This document shows positions 42,064-49,877 of a stretch of DNA of 64,000 bases, piece after piece. This DNA is from a virus. The notes below the pieces were generated by a model. That model was not told the DNA's origin. It worked only from the letters and a program-made list of their open reading frames with translations, and made no database searches. Both the position numbers and the translations under genes were made by a program. The stretch lies in IMG/VR virus record IMGVR_UViG_3300028287_000410, positions 43,763 through 107,762 of that record; one strand, written 5' to 3'. The stretch's first letter is position 1. Each line of letters opens with the position of its first letter.

Positions 42064-43603
42064 CTACCACAACACCACCTAGTGCGTCATTCTCTGTATC
42101 CCAACCACCAACAGCTTTCTCATGTTCATCATCGCCGCCATCATACGCTTCAGTCGTTGCAGGGTCCCCGGCACGATCCGCAACACTAAGAACAAACGTT
42201 TTAGTCTTAATTTGTTCTTCTGTAGGGACTTCCGCTTCAAGTGTTTGATACCAATCTGCTATTGGACCAGGGAATGTTTCGACAAAGTTATGACCTCTAC
42301 GCACATCAAACTGTTGAAAGAATGCTTTAAAGTCATGATATAGTTTATCTTGCTCGGCTGTATTCTTATGTGGAGTCTTAACAATATCAAGATAATCAAT
42401 TAGACGTTGAATACTTGCGCGTTCGCCATCAGTCAATGCTTGTTGATTTAAAAAGAACCATGCTTCTAGTTTGTCTTTATAGAATGTTTTGATATTCACA
42501 GGAAGAATTGCCGCACTTTGAAATGATGGGAAACGTAAAATGTTTAGCGTCATTGTTGGCGCACGTTTTCCATATTCTTTACGTAGTTCAAGCATCTCAT
42601 CCATGAACTCTGTAATAGTAGTTAAGCATAATGAATTGATTGTCATCATCATATGTAACTTCTGTACATTAGATTCTTTAAGAACACGATGGATACTATT
42701 CATCCATAGATCATAATCTAGGCCGTCACGTATATACTCAGCTTGTGTTTTTGCTGCTTCCATCGATGTGTAAATTTCAAAGTTGGGAACATGCCATGAT
42801 TTCTCGATCAATTTGTCCAACACTTTGGGTGTCTGCGGAGAGAGATTACTATTGATAGCAAATCTCATGTTACGACCGCGATGTGGATTTTGTTCAAACC
42901 AATCAAACAACTTCCATGTACCAGTATGCATAATAGGCTCGCCGCCTGTAATGCGAATTTCTTCTAAGTTGTCTGCAAGATCACTTTCCCACCATTCGTG
43001 AAACGCTTTAATGAACGGGTTGTCTTCTGCTTTTCTTGCTGCAGGTTCTGCCCATGGTGCAGTGTCAACAAAGTGACCGCGACCATCAGACTGAATGTTT
43101 TGATATGCACCATAATCGTTGATGTCTTTAACCCATGCAGTTGAAAATGCTGGGTTACAATAAGTACATTTTAGATTACATGCTCTATCGAATGAGATTT
43201 CAAGTGTGCGTAGAAGCGCATTTTGATCCCATGGCATTTCCATACTTGCATCAATATCTTCATCTTTGAAGATTTCAGTTTTGAATACACGGTCAGAGAT
43301 ATGGTCTTTACCCATGTCTTCAACTTTCCAACAGTATTCACATTCTGCTGGGCGCTTACCTTCTTGCATTTGCTTACGCATAAGTTTCTTATGCTTTGTA
43401 TTGTGAATTGCAGTTGGGTTATCTTTTAATTCTTCAAGTGGAATCCAGTGCCCGGGCGGGTGGTGACAACTTGCTGTCTGTCCGTGACCTAACCAAATAG
43501 TAGCGTTATACCATTTAGCGGCACAGTAGCTTTCACTCTTGCTGTCGATCATACGCTCTTTGTATTGATGAAGGGTTTCGCCTTCCCAGTGTTTACGCCC
43601 CAT
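42056..43603 (-). CDS. radical SAM protein, variant twitch (CHHPP) type
   Basis: A 515-residue member of a distinct twitch subfamily shared with the next gene. C27 sits in YCAAKW in place of FCxxPW. The double cysteine is replaced by C46-HHPPGH, and C88xxC91 is CEYCWKVED. The radical SAM cysteines are C142, C146, C149 (CNLKCTYC), and TGGEPIMH follows. Loss of one cysteine with gain of two histidines suggests a changed auxiliary cluster. The C-terminus has RRGHNFVETFP, matching RRGLNFLETFP in its partner, and an added acidic tail of some 60 residues. Strong paralogy of two adjacent genes suggests a heterodimer or consecutive steps. Confidence 0.86.
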   Translation of the reverse strand: MGRKHWEGETLHQYKERMIDSKSESYCAAKWYNATIWLGHGQTASCHHPPGHWIPLEELKDNPTAIHNTKHKKLMRKQMQEGKRPAECEYCWKVEDMGKDHISDRVFKTEIFKDEDIDASMEMPWDQNALLRTLEISFDRACNLKCTYCNPAFSTAWVKDINDYGAYQNIQSDGRGHFVDTAPWAEPAARKAEDNPFIKAFHEWWESDLADNLEEIRITGGEPIMHTGTWKLFDWFEQNPHRGRNMRFAINSNLSPQTPKVLDKLIEKSWHVPNFEIYTSMEAAKTQAEYIRDGLDYDLWMNSIHRVLKESNVQKLHMMMTINSLCLTTITEFMDEMLELRKEYGKRAPTMTLNILRFPSFQSAAILPVNIKTFYKDKLEAWFFLNQQALTDGERASIQRLIDYLDIVKTPHKNTAEQDKLYHDFKAFFQQFDVRRGHNFVETFPGPIADWYQTLEAEVPTEEQIKTKTFVLSVADRAGDPATTEAYDGGDDEHEKAVGGWDTENDALGGVVVDD

Positions 43604-45161
43604 ATTTTACCTCGTATTCTTCTTTAGCTTCATTCCAGAAGTCTGTCATTTCAGGGAATGTTTCTAAGAAATTTAGTCCCCTACGCTTATCGTACTGTGT
43701 AAAGTATTCGTAGAAACGAATTAACTTATCACTTAATTCTGCGTCACTCATATTTAGTCCTTCTTTTGCCCAAGCTAAATCACGCTCAAGTTTTAGGACT
43801 TCATAGTTCTTAAACCCAGTGTACTTACGACCATACAAGTCGTTCTCTAATACGTTAGCTTTCATATAATCAATGTTCTGTTGAATAGTATCTAACATGA
43901 TAGGATCTGCTAACTGAATGGTCATCCAGTCTGGATAGCGTAAGTAAGGAATATCAAACCAAATACGTTGACGTTTTTTACGAACAAATTCTGGATGCTT
44001 AAATCCATTTCGGTCGGGAGGCTGAATAACTTTGTCTTCTTGTTTCTCATAGCCAAACTCTTCACGTAGTTTTAGAATCATATCTAAGAACCCACGTAAA
44101 TTCGGTATACTTAGGAGAGTAAAAGTGTTAATAAATGAAATCTCTGTACCATCTGTTTCAGATAATACTCGACGGCAATTTTCATACATTGTATCAAAAT
44201 CAAGACCATCACGCAGATATTCAGCCTGTTTCCCAACACTGTCTACACTTACATATAAACTAAAATGTTTACATGCTGGTGCAACATACCAATGATTGCC
44301 GCTATCAGGATTGAAACGTTCTGGATCTTCCCAAACACGGACTTCTTCTAATTTCTGTATTTTCGCAATGAACTTATCCATTAACGCTGGTTGAGGAGGC
44401 GCCATGTTTGACGTAATACTCAAATCTAAGAATGCGTTTGGATTTTCATTGACGTAATCTAATACTTTGAATGTATTCTTATCCATGAGAGGTTCACCAC
44501 CTGTCATACGAAATACTTTCAAGTCTTTATATGTTTCTGGAAACCACTTCCAGAATGCTTCGATATATGGATTATCTTTACGTGCAACTTCAAGTGGCAT
44601 CATGCCAGTCTTACGTAAGTAATCAATATCATTATGTCCAGTACCATTTGAGAAGCGGAAGCCACCATGCTTCTTAATATCATCTTCCCATGCTGTACTA
44701 AGATGCGGAGAACAATAAGAACACTTTAAGTTACACGCTTGATTGAAGTTTACTTCAACATATCTCGGTGTAATCTTATGATCCCATGGATTATTTACTA
44801 CTTCATCCCATGCGTCTTTAACCCACCACTCACTTGAGCGATAATGTCTGTCACTCAATCTTCCTTCTGTGGGAGCATTGGGCGCATCTTCTACATTCCA
44901 ACAGTACTGACAACCCTCAGGGCGCTTACCCTGCAACATTTGCTTACGCTCTTGCATCTTGAATGTTGTATTGTGTAATGCACCTACATCTTTTTTCAGT
45001 TCATCTAACGGAATCGCATGTGTGGGAGGATGATAACAACTATGTGTGCGACCTTGTGGTAAATGCAAACTTACTTGCAACCACTTAGCCATACACATTG
45101 AAGGTGAAAGAGAATTTAATTTTTGACGTGTTGCTTGTGCATCGTCATCGTAATTTGACAT
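43593..45161 (-). CDS. radical SAM protein, variant twitch (CYHPP) type
   Basis: A 522-residue paralog of the preceding entry. C23 (MCMAKW), C42 in SCYHPPTH, C84xxC87 (CQYCWNVED), then C143, C147, C150 (CNLKCSYC) followed by SPHLSTAW, and TGGEPLMD. It carries a longer middle insert (about residues 385-410, KQEDKVIQPPDRNGFKHPEF) than its partner and lacks the acidic tail. The IPLDEL motif after the HPP segment and LSDR before the barrel are shared by the two and absent from the other twitch proteins. It follows a glycosyltransferase-like gene with no gap, which ties this subfamily to the sugar genes. Confidence 0.86.
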   Translation of the reverse strand: MSNYDDDAQATRQKLNSLSPSMCMAKWLQVSLHLPQGRTHSCYHPPTHAIPLDELKKDVGALHNTTFKMQERKQMLQGKRPEGCQYCWNVEDAPNAPTEGRLSDRHYRSSEWWVKDAWDEVVNNPWDHKITPRYVEVNFNQACNLKCSYCSPHLSTAWEDDIKKHGGFRFSNGTGHNDIDYLRKTGMMPLEVARKDNPYIEAFWKWFPETYKDLKVFRMTGGEPLMDKNTFKVLDYVNENPNAFLDLSITSNMAPPQPALMDKFIAKIQKLEEVRVWEDPERFNPDSGNHWYVAPACKHFSLYVSVDSVGKQAEYLRDGLDFDTMYENCRRVLSETDGTEISFINTFTLLSIPNLRGFLDMILKLREEFGYEKQEDKVIQPPDRNGFKHPEFVRKKRQRIWFDIPYLRYPDWMTIQLADPIMLDTIQQNIDYMKANVLENDLYGRKYTGFKNYEVLKLERDLAWAKEGLNMSDAELSDKLIRFYEYFTQYDKRRGLNFLETFPEMTDFWNEAKEEYEVKYGA

Positions 45162-46139
45162 TTAATGTCCGCTCCAGCCTGTTGTCTTTTCTGTTGCCAT
45201 TGGATTCTTAACACGAGGCGGATTAGTATATACCCGCTTAAAGAATGAAGCTACTTCTGGTGTTGGATCACATAGTTCCATACCAATCTTATCAACTAAG
45301 ATATCGCCAATACGCAGACATTCATCAAACAATTTATCATAGTCCCATTCTACTTTTGTATTCTCACATTTCATTTCGCCACCTGAGAACTTGGGTAATA
45401 CTTCGTTCTCGAAATACTCTTTGAACCAATCATAGCTAGAAATATTTTCTAGTACAAAATCATCATTCAAGTTCATATCATAACAGCCCAAACGTGCACC
45501 GAACAATGCCCAGATACCGTTCTCTACATCAGAACCAATGTTACACCATGTGATTAGACGCTCGTAATTCTTAGGCCAGATACGTTTCTTAAAGTCTTCT
45601 ACTGGAACTTTCTTACCTTCGTCAAGTGACATTTTAGCACCTTCACGATACCCTGCACGAAATGCTTGGAACGGTGAACCTGCATTATATACTAGTGAGT
45701 ATACATTGTTCATCTGAATGTAGTTCAAATCCCAACAGAAGTCAACCTTTTTAGTTTCATCTTCTGCGTTTTCATGTGTCTTCATATCTAACACAAGTTG
45801 TACAGGCCAACACTTAATGCCGCCATTACCGTAGACTAGACCGTTAACAACATTCTTTGCTGACCATGAAATAACTGAGTTAGCTAAATCTGTACCTTCT
45901 GGGAATGTAAGTTTAATATCAAAGAACTTTTCATCTACAATGTTATCACCGTCAATAGTAATAAATCTATCTGTATCACTTTGTCTCGCACATTCTTTAT
46001 GTGCGTTATCAAATCCTTTTACACCGTCTACACGTTTAGCAAACGGAAACTTCTGTAAGATGTCCGCCCAGTGTTTCTCTTTATTAGGTTCATCGTAACT
46101 TAGATAAAAAACATCTAGTTCGCCAATTTCTAATTCCAT
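45162..46139 (-). CDS. glycosyltransferase-like protein, single-module form
   Basis: A 325-residue protein equivalent to the last module of the 1219-residue protein at 15601-19260: DVFYLSYDEPNK, KRVDGVKGFDNAH, an acidic D63-G-D65 (FITIDGDNIVDEKFFD), VYGNGGIKCWP and a C-terminal WCNIGSDVENGIWALFGARLG block. The strand-DxD pattern fits a GT-A glycosyltransferase, though identity with a named family is unproven. GGAGAG precedes the ATG. As the single-module form it may show what the ancestor of the giant protein looked like. It stands between two other glycosyltransferase-like genes (upstream, after a 206-codon frame) and the variant twitch pair. Confidence 0.62.
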   Translation of the reverse strand: MELEIGELDVFYLSYDEPNKEKHWADILQKFPFAKRVDGVKGFDNAHKECARQSDTDRFITIDGDNIVDEKFFDIKLTFPEGTDLANSVISWSAKNVVNGLVYGNGGIKCWPVQLVLDMKTHENAEDETKKVDFCWDLNYIQMNNVYSLVYNAGSPFQAFRAGYREGAKMSLDEGKKVPVEDFKKRIWPKNYERLITWCNIGSDVENGIWALFGARLGCYDMNLNDDFVLENISSYDWFKEYFENEVLPKFSGGEMKCENTKVEWDYDKLFDECLRIGDILVDKIGMELCDPTPEVASFFKRVYTNPPRVKNPMATEKTTGWSGH

Positions 46140-46141
46140 TA

Positions 46142-46717
46142 TTATACTCTCCTTAACGAATAACTGTCGAAGTACTTACGAGTGTAAATACTTATATTGT
46201 ATTTATAGTCGTAGTTAATAGTTACTTTTTCACCACTCAACAAATCACTAAACTTAATCATTTGCATACTGATAAGAAACTCTGGCCTATCTTTGTGCGT
46301 AATGAAGAATGGATGTGAGTCTGTTCCGGCGACTATAACGGATTGGTTCTTGTCTACATTTGAACGTTCTACAAGTCCAGCACTTGCACTGATAACAATA
46401 GCATCTTCTGTCATTTCTATATTAATGTCAGCGCCGTCAAGTTCTGTAATCTTTGTTATCTGATTTTCAGAACTACGTTGCTTAATATTGACCTTACGCT
46501 TTACAATATCGTACATCAATGGATTGACGTTGCGCTTTATAGTGTAGTCCGAAAACTTATACGTGCCATCAATGAACGGAAGAATATCATCTAGTTCAAA
46601 CATTGCATACATGTTATCAGTATCGTCAGTTCTTCCACTGATACTTGTTATAGTACCAGTGTCATCAAAGTACACATATCTGTTTGTTCTGTTTTCTTCT
46701 AATGTACTTGTAATCAT
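46142..46717 (-). CDS. hypothetical phage protein, beta-rich
   Basis: A 191-residue protein predicted to be mostly beta-strand (NRYVYFDDTGTITSISGR, EDAIVISASAG, INYDYKYNISIYTRKYF). No enzyme motif is seen. Such proteins in T4-like marine phages are sometimes virion-associated, but I cannot assign it. The open frame begins at 46762. I chose the ATG at 46717 because AAAGG precedes it, the longer form would overrun the upstream gene by 49 bases, and the extra 15 residues look random. A perfect TATAAATA lies near its 3' end. Confidence 0.55.
   Translation of the reverse strand: MITSTLEENRTNRYVYFDDTGTITSISGRTDDTDNMYAMFELDDILPFIDGTYKFSDYTIKRNVNPLMYDIVKRKVNIKQRSSENQITKITELDGADINIEMTEDAIVISASAGLVERSNVDKNQSVIVAGTDSHPFFITHKDRPEFLISMQMIKFSDLLSGEKVTINYDYKYNISIYTRKYFDSYSLRRV
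46200..46207 (-). promoter_or_regulatory. late promoter octamer TATAAATA
   Basis: Perfect TATAAATA on the minus strand, 61 bases before the ATG at 46139 and inside the 3' end of the preceding gene. The distance is about twice that of the other octamers, so the call is weaker. Confidence 0.4.
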
Positions 46718-47571
46718 AGAACTGCCTTTTCGTAAGTCGCAATCTTTTCTTGTGTCATCCATTCTTTCTGTACATAATGTACTGGAAGATTTTGAACAAA
46801 GTTGCCTATGCGAACTTCAAGATTGTCTGATAATTCACTTGGAATACTCTTTGTCCAGATGTTATCAATCTTTGTTCGTTCAATGTTCTGAACGTGAGAC
46901 TTCATATGCACAAATGTAGGAACATCCTTAATATCATAATCGCACACAACTTCTTCAATGTCAAGTAGTTTAATTGCAAGAGCATATGCCATATCAGCAC
47001 TCATCCAGTTCTGACCAATACCTTTAAGGAACTTGTCATAGTAAACATTCCAATGTGTCATGATAAGCTCAACCATACGAAAAAATTCATATGCTGGTTG
47101 TGTCTTCTTAAAGTATGAGAAGTTACTGTATACATCTGGTAGTTCTAGTTCTGTAAACTTCTTGCGATAGAAATCATCTACAACATCTTCGCCACGAAAT
47201 GTTTTTACATTTGTACAACACCATACGTCTTTAGTAGCTAGATAATCCCACCAATGATCCACACTATGTGTAAACACCATATCACTATCTAAGATAATCG
47301 TTTCATCAAACGGAGACATATGAATGTATTTCCATTTGTTATGGATTTTCCAGTTGTCTGCACCAGCATCATCGTTCCAAGGAATGTCTACAATATGATC
47401 GAAAACTTTGCGATGCTTATCTTGTACTAAACCCTTAGTGTATTCATCTACGCATACACAAATTGCGTTCTCGCGCTGTGTGGCTTTTAGACTAAGTGCT
47501 AGAGCGTATGTCATTTCTAGATAGTCAAACTCATTATTGTTTTGAGCTATTACAATATAACCTCTACTCAT
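46714..47571 (-). CDS. glycosyltransferase (GT-A type, DSD motif)
   Basis: A 285-residue protein with an N-terminal nucleotide-binding half (GYIVIAQNNNEFDYLEMTYALALSLKAT) and the metal-binding D95-S-D97 in TIILDSDMVF, followed by DHWWDYL and a C-terminal THW/WMSADMAYALAIKLL region where a catalytic Asp could lie. This matches glycosyltransferases that move a sugar from a nucleotide donor. It is paralogous to the next gene: both start with an IIxxARNN/IAQNN strand and keep the PFDETIILD/PYEETLVID segment. GGAGA precedes the ATG. Donor and acceptor unknown. The close virion genes make a virion or capsule-like glycan conceivable. Confidence 0.75.
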   Translation of the reverse strand: MSRGYIVIAQNNNEFDYLEMTYALALSLKATQRENAICVCVDEYTKGLVQDKHRKVFDHIVDIPWNDDAGADNWKIHNKWKYIHMSPFDETIILDSDMVFTHSVDHWWDYLATKDVWCCTNVKTFRGEDVVDDFYRKKFTELELPDVYSNFSYFKKTQPAYEFFRMVELIMTHWNVYYDKFLKGIGQNWMSADMAYALAIKLLDIEEVVCDYDIKDVPTFVHMKSHVQNIERTKIDNIWTKSIPSELSDNLEVRIGNFVQNLPVHYVQKEWMTQEKIATYEKAVL

Positions 47572-48434
47572 AATGTTTCTCCTAGTTCTAACATCGTATC
47601 TACATTACGTTCAATCGCACGTTTATTCATAATATGCAAATCTGTATTAGTGAAGCGGGACAATAAATGTTCTTCGATTGTTTCTGCTTTAGCACAATAC
47701 ATGATAACATCATTTGCACTGTTTACTCTAAAGATATCATCTAAGTCAAATGAATTGTTAAGATAATCAATTGGAAGTGACGGAGCTTTAAATGATACGT
47801 TACCATTTAACATATGTAATGCAATAGCAAATGCAAAATCATTTCTAAACAAGTTACCAGAGCAATTGTATAGAGCATAATAGTATTTGTAATTGTACTT
47901 GATATGTATGATTAGATTGAATAGGTTTTCTGCGAACTCACTCTTTCTAAAAAAGAATACTGTTGCCCAACACATTGGAATAGTAAAATCATCAATATAG
48001 GAAACATTACCGCCATGTCTACCAGCAATGTCCCTATATTGATAATTAATCATGAAGTCATTCTCGCTTCCCCATACCTGGTCAAGAGTATCACTCATTA
48101 TAAAGTAATCACAATCAATGACTAGAGTTTCTTCATATGGTGAAAGTTCATATACTTCACTGCGTCCCATATTTTTGAAAGACGCATACTCAGGACTATT
48201 CGCAGTATCTTTAAATAGTCTAGTATTCTCTGGTTGAAAGTTATCTGAAATAATAGTTCTGTCGAAATATTGTTTGATTAGTTCTGGATGTTCATCTGCT
48301 GATGCGCTATCAGTGACTAGACAGATTTCATCAAATTCACTAAGATTTTTTCTAGCGTATCCAGCACTTGCACATGCAATTTTTACATAATCAACGTAAC
48401 CATTATTTCTTGCAAAAAGAATAATACCACGCAT
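47568..48434 (-). CDS. glycosyltransferase-like protein (DCD motif)
   Basis: A 288-residue paralog of the preceding glycosyltransferase. It starts MRGIILFARNNGYVDYVKIA, holds D107-C-D109 in ETLVIDCDYFIM as DxD and keeps NDFAFAIALHMLNG in place of SADMAYALAIKLL. The middle region (HGGNVSYIDDFTIPMCWATVFFFRK) lines up with VFTHSVD...NFSYFKK of its partner. The last residues end in a short overlap with the next start. It is the second gene after the strong sigma70-like promoter at about 48.85 kb. Confidence 0.7.
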   Translation of the reverse strand: MRGIILFARNNGYVDYVKIACASAGYARKNLSEFDEICLVTDSASADEHPELIKQYFDRTIISDNFQPENTRLFKDTANSPEYASFKNMGRSEVYELSPYEETLVIDCDYFIMSDTLDQVWGSENDFMINYQYRDIAGRHGGNVSYIDDFTIPMCWATVFFFRKSEFAENLFNLIIHIKYNYKYYYALYNCSGNLFRNDFAFAIALHMLNGNVSFKAPSLPIDYLNNSFDLDDIFRVNSANDVIMYCAKAETIEEHLLSRFTNTDLHIMNKRAIERNVDTMLELGETL

Positions 48435-48814
48435 TAGATTTCAAGTACCTTTTCAATTTTACGAGAGCTACGTAACTTTTGATAGTCATTGTAGTATTCG
48501 TTAATTACTTCAAAGTAAAGACTGCTAATGTCTTCTAAGAACTTTGTAGTATCATCGATTTGAATTGGAATATCATTCTTATCTAATAGAATTAAACTTG
48601 ATTTGCCAGATGTCACAGCCATATTTACAAAAGCAATCAACTCTTGCGATACACGAAATGTACCACCGTTTGTGCTATAAGACAATAGGTTCTGTGTCTT
48701 GACTTTAAGATTATTCTTAGCCAAGTTAAATGTTTGCATTGTATTTGAAAAGTCTAGTGCTTTAGCAAGACGTTCTTGCTCTTCGCTAGAGGAATTAATA
48801 GTTTCGTTTGACAT
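48434..48814 (-). CDS. 126-residue hypothetical protein, first in the right cargo operon
   Basis: A small acidic, largely helical protein (SSSEEQERLAKALDFSNTMQTFNLAKNNLKVK at the start, then FLEDISSLYFEVINEYYNDYQKL, so coiled-coil is possible). No motif is recognised. AGGAGA lies at good distance from the ATG. It is the promoter-proximal gene of the leftward operon, directly behind a consensus TTGACA-N17-TATAAT, and its stop overlaps the next glycosyltransferase start. Could be a phage assembly or regulatory protein. Confidence 0.6.
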   Translation of the reverse strand: MSNETINSSSEEQERLAKALDFSNTMQTFNLAKNNLKVKTQNLLSYSTNGGTFRVSQELIAFVNMAVTSGKSSLILLDKNDIPIQIDDTTKFLEDISSLYFEVINEYYNDYQKLRSSRKIEKVLEI

Positions 48815-48840
48815 GGTTATATTCTCCTAATATTACTTCT

Positions 48841-48869
48841 ATTATATAGAATTATTAGTCAAATGTCAA
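48841..48869 (-). promoter_or_regulatory. consensus sigma70 promoter for the right cargo operon
   Basis: On the minus strand TTGACA (48864-48869), a 17-base spacer and TATAAT (48841-48846), a perfect match to the bacterial housekeeping consensus. It lies in the 58-base gap between virion genes and the cargo operon, 27 bases before the ATG at 48814, with AGGAGA between. Confidence 0.8.
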
Positions 48870-48872
48870 GTA

Positions 48873-49847
48873 TTAAAGTTCAGAAATATGAGAGTATGTT
48901 GGAGTTGGTATGACAACACCGTTACCTGATGGGTCATTATCATCTGCACGTTGTTGGTCAATCGTTACAGTAAGTGTGCCTTCGGTATAATCAGTGCCTG
49001 TCCAAGAGCCGCCGCCGTCGTTTGTCCATGTACCAGTATCTGATACGTGGCCATCGTTGTATTCAATTTTGATATCAACTGCGGCGCCGTTTGTTCTTGC
49101 ATATACATTAAGTTGGTTCTGCACGTAATCACCAGTGCCACCTTTTGTGTACACAAGTGCGTATGTTGCTGTTAAACTAGTAAATCCTACACCCGGAGTA
49201 CCAACACTTGCTGAACTCTCTGTGGAATTATTTGATAGTTTAACCATTGCAATCGCTGTAAGTAAATCAGCCCATGAATCACTTTGTGCGTGTGATACAT
49301 CATAACCTGTTAATTCTGTAGACAAACGAATTTCACCGCCTGTGTTAAAGAAGTTACGCATCGCATCTGTATCTGCAAATGTAGTTTTGAATTCGTAATT
49401 TTGTGGGTTATTTGAATTATCCCAATGATTGCCTGCCGTTGCAGGATCTACGAATGTCTTTGATGACGAAATTTTGTTTGTCTCAAGCGTCATCAAAGAG
49501 ATGTCGTAGTTTAATTTGTTAGCACGAACACTTGCTATATCCGCTACAAGTGTAGGAATAAGTTCAATGATTCTATTAGGTGCCGGAAAGTCAGGGTCTG
49601 TTGTGACTGCAGGTATACTAATAGTCGTAGCTTGGTGCAAAGCGGCGAATTTTATAGATGTTAATAATTCATCCCAATTCGCCGCTCTGACTTTTGAACC
49701 AGCAGTCACAAGAGTCACTAGTAGCTGTGATTGCCCATAACCTGAATCACCTGCCCCTAATCCAACAATCTCATTAATATCATTTGCGAAACCATTGAAA
49801 TCAGATGCTCTGATTTTGCCTCCCAGATAGTAACTTTGTGGTGCCAT
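48873..49847 (-). CDS. virion fibre-like structural protein
   Basis: A 324-residue Thr/Ser/Asn/Gly-rich protein without enzyme motif, typical of phage tail fibre or appendage proteins. The N-terminal part has two SDFN/NWDEL-like repeats (KIRASDFNGFANDIN, KVRAANWDELLTSI). The C-terminal 180 residues contain MRNFFNTGGEIRLS, a SWADLLTAI helix and DTGTWTNDGGGSWTGTDY, all matched in the next gene (TMDAWFAAGGEIRIS, SWEQLTAE, AWSWTGQD). GAGGA precedes the ATG. It is the last structural gene before the cargo promoter. Likely a tail-fibre or adhesion component, by composition and position. Confidence 0.65.
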   Translation of the reverse strand: MAPQSYYLGGKIRASDFNGFANDINEIVGLGAGDSGYGQSQLLVTLVTAGSKVRAANWDELLTSIKFAALHQATTISIPAVTTDPDFPAPNRIIELIPTLVADIASVRANKLNYDISLMTLETNKISSSKTFVDPATAGNHWDNSNNPQNYEFKTTFADTDAMRNFFNTGGEIRLSTELTGYDVSHAQSDSWADLLTAIAMVKLSNNSTESSASVGTPGVGFTSLTATYALVYTKGGTGDYVQNQLNVYARTNGAAVDIKIEYNDGHVSDTGTWTNDGGGSWTGTDYTEGTLTVTIDQQRADDNDPSGNGVVIPTPTYSHISEL

Positions 49848-49877
49848 TTAATTTGTCCTCAGTATATTATTCTTTTA

